A stretch of DNA of 10,587 nucleotides from assembly GCA_021827245.1 (NCBI GenBank), contig JAKAWN010000225.1, positions 1 to 10,587 on the forward strand, given 5' to 3'. The notes under the pieces were generated by a model, which was not told the origin of the DNA, ran no database searches, and saw nothing but the letters and a program-made list of their open reading frames with translations. Shown here one piece after another: positions 1 to 7,100 of the stretch (the first letter of the stretch is position 1; every line of letters starts with the position of its first letter). Position numbers and translations under genes: made by a program. Origin of the DNA: Acidobacteriota bacterium (GTDB taxonomy: Bacteria > Acidobacteriota > Terriglobia > UBA7540).

Positions 1-146
1 CACCGCTGCGGATCGGAACATCACGGATTCCGGGACACGCTAAGTTCGGCAGAGAGGAGTACGCGGTCTCCTGACTGAAAACAGAACCACCCTCACTCAC
101 TATGACCTCGGCCTCTTCATGGGTTGCCTCCGCGATGTCACCTGAC
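1..146. other. Left-edge stretch without an assignable gene
   Basis: All three + strand frames reach stops early: frame 1 at 76-78, frame 2 at 40-42 and frame 3 at 70-72. Any of these could be the last residues of a gene that begins outside the window, but none of the short peptides is recognisable. The minus-strand frame covering 100-429 has the composition of a shadow frame and no ribosome binding site. I see no IS terminal repeat or tRNA here. Confidence 0.4.
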
Positions 147-164
147 ATAGCAAATTGCTATAAT
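147..164 (+). promoter_or_regulatory. Extended -10 promoter box overlapped by a palindromic operator-like site
   Basis: Positions 156-164 read TGCTATAAT, a perfect extended -10 element (TGn followed by TATAAT). A 15-nt palindrome, ATAGCAA-A-TTGCTAT at 147-161, overlaps it so that a bound repressor would cover the -10 box. No good -35 hexamer lies at the usual distance, which is tolerated by extended -10 promoters. The arrangement is what autoregulated small modules such as toxin-antitoxin operons use, but no such gene is intact downstream, so the promoter may be a remnant or may drive the short frame that ends at 330. The motif match is seen directly; its activity is inferred. Confidence 0.45.
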
Positions 165-177
165 TTGGATCGCTTCT

Positions 178-330
178 GTGCATCGAAGCTCTAGTGCGCA
201 AAGGCCAGACGATAACGTTGTTGCGGAGGCTAAACGATGGACAGACAGCGCGCTTGAGTTGCTGAGCCGCAGCAAGCCCGGGTTGCGGATTCGTTTCGGC
301 GCGACTCGTCTGGCTGTGAATAACGGATAA
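178..330 (+). CDS. Possible short hypothetical protein ending in the hairpin
   Basis: This frame is open from 151 to the TAA at 328-330; GTG at 178 is the only reasonable start and would give 50 residues. The C-terminal part has an ordinary protein-like composition, with a helix-like segment WTDSALELLSRS, but there is no visible Shine-Dalgarno sequence before the GTG. The stop codon falls inside the left arm of the 321-380 hairpin, as is usual when a gene-cassette ORF ends at its attC site. The extended -10 box at 156-164 would place a transcript start only a few bases upstream of the GTG. In another frame a good GGAGG (225-229) precedes ATG 237, but that frame ends after six codons (stop at 255-257). 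It could be noise or a truncated gene. No function is proposed. Confidence 0.25.
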   Translation: MHRSSSAQRPDDNVVAEAKRWTDSALELLSRSKPGLRIRFGATRLAVNNG

Positions 331-382
331 GGTTAAATCGCGAGAGCGAAGCGAGCCGCGATATAGCCCCTTATCCGTTAGG
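318..382. repeat. Strong hairpin, attC-like imperfect palindrome
   Basis: A perfect 12-bp inverted repeat, TAACGGATAAGG (321-332) and CCTTATCCGTTA (369-380), encloses a second 6-bp stem, ATCGCG (337-342) and CGCGAT (357-362), with a GAGCGAAGCGAG-type loop. The right end reads GTTAGGT (376-382), which fits the integron core site GTTRRRY, and the overall length of about 65 nt is in the attC range. Against attC: the left core, GAATAAC at 318-324, breaks the RYYYAAC rule at two positions, and the bases between the R and L boxes are fully paired where attC sites have an unpaired spacer. A REP-like hairpin or a terminator without a U-tract are the alternatives. Confidence 0.5.
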
Positions 383-504
383 TTGGTGACCGCCCGCCCA
401 AGCTTGGTGCTGGGCTCAAGCCAGCTCACCCCCTAATGAGCGCATCTTGCTGGAGACGGATTGCGTCGTAGGCATGCCCGATTTCCTCGCCGTGCAGCTG
501 TATC

Positions 505-545
505 AACGCATTCTTGCGCGGCATCTCGTTGCTACAGCCATGACA
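505..545. repeat. Imperfect direct repeat, copy 1
   Basis: This 41-nt copy shares AACGCATTC, GCGGCATCTC, TTGC and CATGACA in the same order with the copy at 585-615. It differs by one substitution (GTTGC against ATTGC) and by two short insertions, TTGC and TACAGC. The repeat period is about 80 nt. It ends in ATGACA, a near match to a -35 hexamer. Confidence 0.6.
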
Positions 546-566
546 AAAGAATCGAGTGCGTATAGT
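540..566 (+). promoter_or_regulatory. Candidate promoter for the druH-druE operon
   Basis: ATGACA at 540-545 matches the -35 hexamer TTGACA at five of six positions, and TATAGT at 561-566 matches TATAAT at five of six. The 15-nt spacer is shorter than ideal. A transcript starting near 574 would have a leader of about 240 nt before druH, including the second repeat copy and the GC hairpin at 618-636. No better-supported promoter is visible between here and 816. Confidence 0.3.
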
Positions 567-584
567 ATATGGTTCATTGATAAT

Positions 585-615
585 AACGCATTCGCGGCAT
601 CTCATTGCCATGACA
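585..615. repeat. Imperfect direct repeat, copy 2
   Basis: This is the shorter 31-nt counterpart of the 505-545 repeat, built of AACGCATTC-GCGGCATCTC-ATTGC-CATGACA. It also ends in ATGACA. The copies are too divergent and too few to be CRISPR repeats; a duplicated protein-binding site or a duplicated fragment of decayed coding sequence are the simplest readings. Confidence 0.6.
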
Positions 616-819
616 GTGCGGGCGATCCGTGCCCGCGGGGTTATCCGTCTCCGGGAGGGACGTGAACGTCTGCTCGCTCTCCCAGAACCCCCAACACGGC
701 GCCACGCTGGCCTTGACCTCCGTCTGTACCACCTGCTATGGGTCCCGATGCAGTTCATGGCCTTGCGGATCGCCCTGCCCGCCTCAGTGACCGTGTTGCT
801 CGTGGAGGCCACCTCATGA
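610..819 (+). CDS. Possible small hypothetical protein overlapping the druH start
   Basis: The frame from ATG 610 gives 69 residues and ends at TGA 817-819, so its stop overlaps the druH ATG as ATGA, the classic arrangement for coupled translation. The frame stays open further upstream to a GTG at 556 (87 residues). The N-terminal half is basic and the last 30 residues are hydrophobic, including the stretch FMALRIALPASVTVLLVE, which could be a membrane or amphipathic segment. There is no clear Shine-Dalgarno before ATG 610, and the upstream part lies in the repeat-bearing region. Type III Druantia is described as two genes only, so this would be an extra component, a leader peptide or a chance frame. 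Chance is the leading explanation. Confidence 0.25.
   Translation: MTVRAIRARGVIRLREGRERLLALPEPPTRRHAGLDLRLYHLLWVPMQFMALRIALPASVTVLLVEATS
804..808 (+). promoter_or_regulatory. Ribosome binding site deciding the druH start
   Basis: GGAGG lies seven bases before ATG 816 (815 is the last spacer base). The frame is also open to an ATG at 738, but that codon lacks a comparable Shine-Dalgarno, and the 26 residues it would add are low-complexity and Arg/Asp-rich. The start at 816 is therefore preferred. Confidence 0.8.
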
Positions 820-3800
820 GTCAGTGGTTGAGTCGTTTCGTTTTCTGCCATACCCGCCAGACACGACCCGATGGCCGACCTCTCTATGCGTACAAAGTGT
901 CGGACCAACAATATGCCGAGCTTCGGCAAGAAGTCCTGAACCTGCTTGGCGGTCATCTGCCGCTTGGAGCGGATTGGGCGCCGCTATTCTGTCTCTATGC
1001 GGCGGAGGCGTTTAACCGGGAATATATCGGTGGGCCGTGGAGTTGGGAAACCGTCTTCAAACCCATACGGAAGGACGTGCCGGCACATCCTTGCCTAGCC
1101 GAGTGGAGCGAAAAGGGCCTTAAATGGTGGGAGCGTCGGGTCATACGAAGCAAGCAAGGGCACCGCGAATTCCTTTTGTCCTTGGTCTGCGAAGGCGGAC
1201 TCCCGCTATCGGTGCTGCGACGAGAAGATGCTGGCCTGCGGCGATACTTCTCTGCCGTATTGGATACCATACACCACGCTCAGGAAGAAGGCGTCGAAAC
1301 GGCGGTGGCCCATGCACGAGACCTTGCCCGCCTTTTACCGGCATCGCTTCGGGAAGAGCAAGTTTTCCGACTGAGCGGTGAACTCATCGCAGGCATCGTA
1401 AGCCTCATCCGCGAGATCGGCGATGCCGAGGACCCGATCCTAGCGCTCGATTCAAAGAAAGCGGATTGGCGCAGGCGCCTACCCCTGCGGGTAGAAGAAG
1501 GGGTCGCTGAGGTCTTGCTGCGTGGCCTGGTGACGCACTCACGGGATCTGGTGCGGCGGGCTCGCACTCGCTTTCAATGGAAACTGACCCTGATTCAAAG
1601 CGCCGGGCACTGGGAGGTGGAAAAGCGTCTAGAGATCCCAGGGGAGACCGGAAATGACCAAGTCCAGGCATGGAGTAACGTGTCTAATCTCGGGCCTCGT
1701 CTTCGTGTAGTCCTAAACACGGCGTCGGGGACGATACCGGTTGCGTGGCTCACCGCATCATCCGGGAAGGATGGCGAGATCGTCTATCGACGTGAATGGC
1801 TCACGAGGGGCGGCGCCCTGTCGTTAAAGGGAAACGCCATGCAGGGGCCACATCAATTGATTCTCCTTGATGGCGGTGCGGAGTATCCCTTAGCCGTGGC
1901 ACAAGGGGAGCCTTTGGGCCCGATTCCATGGATTTGGGCGGCCAACACCGAGGGATATCCGGGGGAGTTTATAGCAGAGGGCTCCGCTAAGACGCGCGTT
2001 ACCGATGCACTAGTTTGCATTCCTTGGGATATCGAGCCTTTTGCCTCTAGTGAATCCCAGTGCGATCTCGTGGGCGAACTGCTCGACCCGGCGCGGGCTG
2101 TGTGCCGCGTCTCCAAACAATGCGATTTTGTTTCATCCGACGGAGATCGTTACCAAATCATATGCAACGCTTCTGAGGACTCCGCCGCGCAGTATGAGCT
2201 AGCGGGGCCCACGCTCGAAGCAAACTGCGCTAGAATGGTCATTTACCGGGGACTGCCTTCAATACGCACGCGAGAACGCGCGGAGATCGATCATGCCCTT
2301 CAAGCCGTCGAATGGAAGCCGGTAGGATCGGCGGGTCCGTGGCGCGCGGGCGCGCCGAGCGCATGGGGGAAGCTCTGGGTCCGGCTCGTTGCTCGGGGCA
2401 CGATATTGGAGCTCTTCCGGCGCCAAGTGCAAGTGGTGCCTCCGGACCTGCGCGTCAACAAGGAGATTGGTGTGGGCACCACCGCCGGTGGGTATATGAT
2501 TTCGGGGCTGAACGGCGCATTCATCCACGTCAGCCCAGAGGCGCGAGAAGTGCAAGTTCGCGTCGAAGGCACATCCGCCAGGGTTTCCTGTCCCCATCTT
2601 GAAGGAAGTGCCCTGCCTAGGCTTCCGGTGACGCTACGGTGGCCGGATAGAGGTGATGTCGATCTCGAACTTGCCTATCCTCAACGGGGCGCCGCATTTG
2701 AACTGGGTGGGCAATCGCTATCGGCCCCTGGCTTGGTGCCATTGAGCAGGCTAGATGGTGTAAGGCTGATCGTTCAAGACCCACATGGGGGCGCCAGATA
2801 CTTTCTGGAAGCAGTGCTCGTGGTAAGCGAGATGGAGACTAGGTGCTTCTTCAGTGACTTCCTGCCCCCACTCGTAGAGGGACGCATTGATCTTTCTCTG
2901 ACACATTGGCGCGACCGCATCGCCTCTATGGTTGCCAGCTCCAGCGATCTAGAAGCCAAGGTTCGTCTTAGCATACTAACTGGCTACCAAGAGCGTATCG
3001 CGAGCATGGTTGTTGGCCGGTTCGACGCATCCTTGCAAGCGGATAAGATCGAGCGCACTGTGCGGATCGACGGGTGCCTTGCCGCAACTCTGGGACTTGC
3101 AAGGGCACAAGTGAACATCGAAATGATTCCCCTCTGGGCCCCCGCTTCCGCGCCGCTCTCGCTTGCACCACACCCGAATCATGCTTGGTCCTGGAACGTC
3201 CCGTCTGGCTTGGCGCCAGGCCCCTGGTGGATTCTCGCTTGGGACGGAGCCTGGGCCCGATTCCGCCCCCTCCTTTGGGTCATTCCCGCAACAGAAAACG
3301 ACGAAGCGGCGGAGCGACATAAACTAGCTGAAGCTATCCGAGAGCCGGACTCACAAGTTCGTGCCCAGTCTCTGAACGACGCACTTACGACAATGGGGGC
3401 GCAAAGGGCGCATCAGGATTGGTCTTTGCTATTGGATTACGTGCGCCTTGCGAAGACAGTCACTGCTTCGTCCCTTGATGTTCTGCGCGCGCTGATTGCA
3501 CACCCGAAAACGATGGTCCTCGCCTTGTGTGAGCCGGATGAAGGGACCTTCGACGCGGTATGGGGGCTGGCCGAACAAATGCCTTTCTCCTGGACTTTAT
3601 TGTCTTGCGGTGATTGGATCTCTGGCGCAACACACTTCAGGGATTTCCTCCGGGGCTCGTTGCGCGGAATCGAGGGAGGGGAGGATATCGTCTGGGACTG
3701 GTTCTGCGCCCTTCGCCGCCGTATCCAGAATCGCCGATACTATCTTCAGCCGCTTTGTGACTTGCTCCAAGAAGTACTCTTTCCGGAGAAAACGCTCACC

Positions 3801-4172
3801 GGCAGCAGCCTTGTTCTCGCTCGGCAAGCGCCTGCAGCTGCAGAAAACTCTATTCAGCTTGCGGAAATGGACCTACAGGCGCGGCATGGATCGGACGAGA
3901 TGTGGCCGGTCCTACCTCGCGTCCTGGACCTTGGGGAGGCAGTGCTTGGCGAGGCACGGCAATATCGGCATCTTGCGGTACAATATCGCTACGCACGGCA
4001 GGCACCATTTGTGGCGGCCTATATGGCAGCCAAGGGAGGTCGGTTGTCGGAAGGACTGATCTACGAATTCCGGCTGACTCGCGCCTTTGATAGCGATTGG
4101 TTTGGGCAAGCCTACTTTGCTGCCAGTTCATTGATCCTTGCGACCGAAGCGAAAGAAGAATTGGATGCGTAA
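816..4172 (+). CDS. druH: DruH-like protein, type III Druantia anti-phage system
   Basis: This 1118-residue protein has no enzyme motif I can recognise. I assign it to DruH because it has the expected size, sits directly upstream of a DruE-type giant helicase, and has an N-terminal signature (FCLYAAEAFNREYIGGPWSW, residues 58-77) that I associate with the STY4851/ECs_5259-type proteins of such loci; that last link is from memory. The N-terminal 230 or so residues look helical (WSEKGLKWWERRV; GGLPLSVLRREDAGLRRYF). The middle, about 240-830, is rich in short beta-like segments and turns, and the C-terminal 280 residues are helical again. There is no signal peptide or clear membrane segment, so it is probably cytoplasmic. 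A short peptide, (D/E)RIASMV, occurs twice, at residues 700-706 and 726-732. Its role is unknown; a nucleic-acid-binding, scaffold or sensor partner of DruE is inference. The gene is intact and overlaps druE by 8 nt. Confidence 0.82.
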   Translation: MSQWLSRFVFCHTRQTRPDGRPLYAYKVSDQQYAELRQEVLNLLGGHLPLGADWAPLFCLYAAEAFNREYIGGPWSWETVFKPIRKDVPAHPCLAEWSEKGLKWWERRVIRSKQGHREFLLSLVCEGGLPLSVLRREDAGLRRYFSAVLDTIHHAQEEGVETAVAHARDLARLLPASLREEQVFRLSGELIAGIVSLIREIGDAEDPILALDSKKADWRRRLPLRVEEGVAEVLLRGLVTHSRDLVRRARTRFQWKLTLIQSAGHWEVEKRLEIPGETGNDQVQAWSNVSNLGPRLRVVLNTASGTIPVAWLTASSGKDGEIVYRREWLTRGGALSLKGNAMQGPHQLILLDGGAEYPLAVAQGEPLGPIPWIWAANTEGYPGEFIAEGSAKTRVTDALVCIPWDIEPFASSESQCDLVGELLDPARAVCRVSKQCDFVSSDGDRYQIICNASEDSAAQYELAGPTLEANCARMVIYRGLPSIRTRERAEIDHALQAVEWKPVGSAGPWRAGAPSAWGKLWVRLVARGTILELFRRQVQVVPPDLRVNKEIGVGTTAGGYMISGLNGAFIHVSPEAREVQVRVEGTSARVSCPHLEGSALPRLPVTLRWPDRGDVDLELAYPQRGAAFELGGQSLSAPGLVPLSRLDGVRLIVQDPHGGARYFLEAVLVVSEMETRCFFSDFLPPLVEGRIDLSLTHWRDRIASMVASSSDLEAKVRLSILTGYQERIASMVVGRFDASLQADKIERTVRIDGCLAATLGLARAQVNIEMIPLWAPASAPLSLAPHPNHAWSWNVPSGLAPGPWWILAWDGAWARFRPLLWVIPATENDEAAERHKLAEAIREPDSQVRAQSLNDALTTMGAQRAHQDWSLLLDYVRLAKTVTASSLDVLRALIAHPKTMVLALCEPDEGTFDAVWGLAEQMPFSWTLLSCGDWISGATHFRDFLRGSLRGIEGGEDIVWDWFCALRRRIQNRRYYLQPLCDLLQEVLFPEKTLTGSSLVLARQAPAAAENSIQLAEMDLQARHGSDEMWPVLPRVLDLGEAVLGEARQYRHLAVQYRYARQAPFVAAYMAAKGGRLSEGLIYEFRLTRAFDSDWFGQAYFAASSLILATEAKEELDA
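4165..4172 (+). promoter_or_regulatory. 8-nt druH/druE overlap, translational coupling
   Basis: The sequence ATGCGTAA contains both the druE start codon and the druH stop codon TAA (4170-4172). Ribosomes finishing druH would be positioned to reinitiate on druE, which keeps the two products in step and explains the weak purine-rich Shine-Dalgarno (4151-4160) in front of druE. Confidence 0.75.
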
Positions 4173-7100
4173 AGCGAACTTTTTTGCGGATATTTCATCG
4201 CACATCATTCGTCGTAGTTCCGGCGCGGCTCTTGCTCTTCTTGGTTTTCGAAACGATGGGCTGCGCGAGCATCTTCGATCACTGTGGGAGCAGGACCCGG
4301 GGGCTGCGGGCGCACTTCTCGCCGATCCGGTGTTTGAGACGACCTTTGGTTGGGAGACAACTCCGGAGGATTTGGCGAGCTTTGCGCCAGCGCTGCTCAA
4401 CCCGAAGGTCGTCCAGGCGCTTGGTGAACCGCCTCATCAATTGGCCGAGGAATACACCTTCCCAAGCGTTCGCGCACCTTACCGTCATCAAGTAGAGGCG
4501 TGGCGCGAATTGCTGCGAGAAGGAGACGCACGATCAGTCCTTGTCACCAGCGGCACAGGTTCGGGGAAGACCGAGTGCTTTCTCGTTCCGATTCTGAGCG
4601 ATCTAGCAGACGAGGTAGACCGTCGGGGTGGGGCGTCCCTTTCGGGTGTCACGGCTCTGTTCCTTTACCCGCTAAATGCGCTCATAAAGAGCCAACGGGA
4701 TCGTCTCATAGCGTGGTCGGAGCCGTTCGGGGGAAAGATTCGTTTTTCACTGTATAACGGCAACACGCCTGATCAGGCAAAGCCAGAGTGGTTGAGCGAG
4801 GTGCCTGACCGGAGGACACTGCGGGCACAGCCCCCTTCGATTCTTGTGACCAATGCCACCATGTTGGAATACATGCTGGTGCGCAGTGAAGATCGACCCA
4901 TTGTGGACCAGTCGCGCGGACGCCTTCGGTGGATTGTAATTGACGAGGCGCATACCTATATAGGTTCGCAGGCCGCTGAGCTGACGTTGCTGCTTCGGCG
5001 CGTCATGGAAGCGTTTGGGTGTAATCCGGAGGAAATTCATTTCGTCGCCACCTCGGCGACTATCGGAAGTGGCGGTGAACATGCGAGGCGCTGTCTCGCC
5101 GAATTCCTTGCAGACATGGCCGGCGTGGCTCCAGAGCGTGTCGCAGTGGTCGAAGGGCGGCGCAAGATTCCCGCGCTCTCGGAGTCAACACTGCAGTCCG
5201 CCGATAAGTTATTGGCATCAACTGCTGACGTGGATGTTTCGGACACCGATCTATTTGAAGTTCTGGCAGCCGATCCACGGATTCGTGATCTTCGGGCGCG
5301 CCTTATGCAGCAGCCACAGCGCCTCGGTGAATTAGCTCAGGTGTTATTCAATCGCAAGGATGTGGAGTCCCGTCGCCTGACACTGCGGGCCCTTGACCTG
5401 TGCGCGCGTGCGAAGAGTGGCAGAGACGGTACGGCGCTTCTCCCGCTTCGCGGGCACCTGTTCGAGCGCACCATCAGCGGCCTTTGGGCCTGCGCGAATT
5501 CTCAGTGTCCAGGGCGCGGCGGCGAGCTGGCGAATCCAATATGGCCATTTGGCAGCGTTTACTTTGAACGCCGGCTTACCTGTTCCGACTGCAGGGGGCC
5601 TGTGTTTGAGGTCGTGCAGTGTGGTGAATGTGGCGCCGAGTATCTTGCCGCAGAGGAGGTGCCAGAAGGGGCCGTTGATAGGCTTATACCGCGCAAATTC
5701 GGAGAAGACGAGGATGAGTTTCAGCAGGAGCTGGAACCAACTGAACCGGACCAAGACAACGGTAAAGAAGAACCAGTCTCGATAGCTGCGTACCCACGGC
5801 TACTAACGCAACCCCATGCGGCGTCGCGGCCGGTGACAGTCAGCGAAGATGGCGTTGTGGACCATTCGTGTTCGGCGGGTATTAAAGTCTACGTGCGCAG
5901 CCCATCGGATGGCGATGAGCTCGAGTGTTTGACCTGTGGCGAAAAAGATCGTGCAGACCGGCCACTGTTCATGCCGGTTCGAGTAGGGGCTCCATTTCTT
6001 CTTGGTGCGGCGATCCCCACGCTCTTGGAACAGATGCCTCCCGCAAAGACAGATGGACGGTCCCTTCCGCTTGATGGGCGTCAACTGATCACGTTTACGG
6101 ACAGTCGCCAGGGAACCGCGCGGTTCGCCGCCAAGCTCCAGCAAGAGATCGAGCGTAATTATGTGCGTAGCCTTCTCTACCATTCGGTGGCGGCGGCAGA
6201 GCGGCGGACTTCGGGTGCAGACCTTCAAAAGGCGAGGGAAGAAGTGACAGCTCTAGAGTCGGTGGCGGGCAGCAATCCGGCTTTGAAAGAGATACTGGCA
6301 GAGAAGAAGGCGAATCTTTTGCGACTGAAGTCGCCCAGTCTTGGCAAGCTCTCTTGGGAAGAGGCAGAGAACAAGCTGCTTACCACCGAGGAGTTCACGG
6401 TGAGGCTCATGCCAAACCTGAAGGAGTTGACGTTCGGGCAGCTCGGGGATCGCCAAATTGCACGGCTGAGTTTGCTTCGGGAATTCATGCTAAGACCCAA
6501 GCGCCGGTTTTCCTTAGAAGGACTGGGCTTGCTACAGCTCCGCTATCCGAGTCTCGAGACGTCAACAGTCCCGGTAGTTTTCCAGCAGCGAGGTGTGTCG
6601 AAAGACGAATGGACGAATCTGCTGCACATCGCGGTGGACTACTTTGTGCGTACCGGTCATCCGGCAGTGGAAACACCGGCGGACGTGGTGTGGTGGCTCG
6701 GCTTCCCGGGTAAACCGGGGCTGGTGATCCCCCCGGAGGCCATCAAGACGAAAAACGTCCAGCGGGCATGGCCGTCGGCGCGCTCCCCGCAAGCTAGCCG
6801 TAACCGACTCGTTCGTCTACTGACCGGAGCCTTCGGTCTTAGTTTGGCGGACCCGGAACAGTCCGCGATTGTGGACGAGATGCTCACGGTTCTTTGGCAA
6901 GGGATCCTGCCGGCATTGACCAGAACAGAGGACGGCTACCGGCTCGAACTGCATACGCGAGCTGAAATCACTGCGGTGCACAATGCTTGGTTCTGCCCAG
7001 TAACGCGCCGCCTTCTCCCGCGCGCGTTCCTCGGCCAAACCCCCTATCAGCCCCTCCAGGCGCCCAGCGACTTGGCTCGCTGCAAGCCAGTGGAAATGCC

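Larger units (their letters stand above)
431..815. other. Upstream region of the operon, no convincing large gene
   Basis: Between the hairpin and the druH start there is no long, well-initiated gene. The minus-strand frame over 426-956 runs into the druH coding region and its middle is implausibly arginine-rich. The stretch does hold a pair of imperfect direct repeats, a weak promoter candidate, a GC-rich hairpin (GCGGGC 618-623 / GCCCGC 631-636, loop of 7) and a small frame with an ATGA overlap to druH. It reads like a leader region or a decayed junction. Confidence 0.5.

Noticed and set aside
100..429. Minus-strand frame of 109 residues over the promoter, palindrome and hairpin
   Set aside because: It runs across the strong hairpin and has low-complexity, shadow-like composition with no recognisable domain.
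505..615. CRISPR array
   Set aside because: There are only two copies, of unequal length (41 and 31 nt) and with indels; no regular spacers or further units follow.
738..815. ATG 738 as the druH start, adding 26 residues
   Set aside because: No Shine-Dalgarno precedes it, while GGAGG is correctly spaced before ATG 816, where plausible protein sequence begins.
426..956. Minus-strand frame of 176 residues with Cys pairs that could suggest a zinc-binding protein
   Set aside because: It overlaps the well-supported start of druH, its middle is a long arginine-rich run typical of a shadow frame, and no ribosome binding site precedes its start.
3496..4059. Plus-strand frame of 187 residues inside druH
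   Set aside because: It lies wholly within the continuous druH frame, is rich in Arg and Ser, and has no ribosome binding site.
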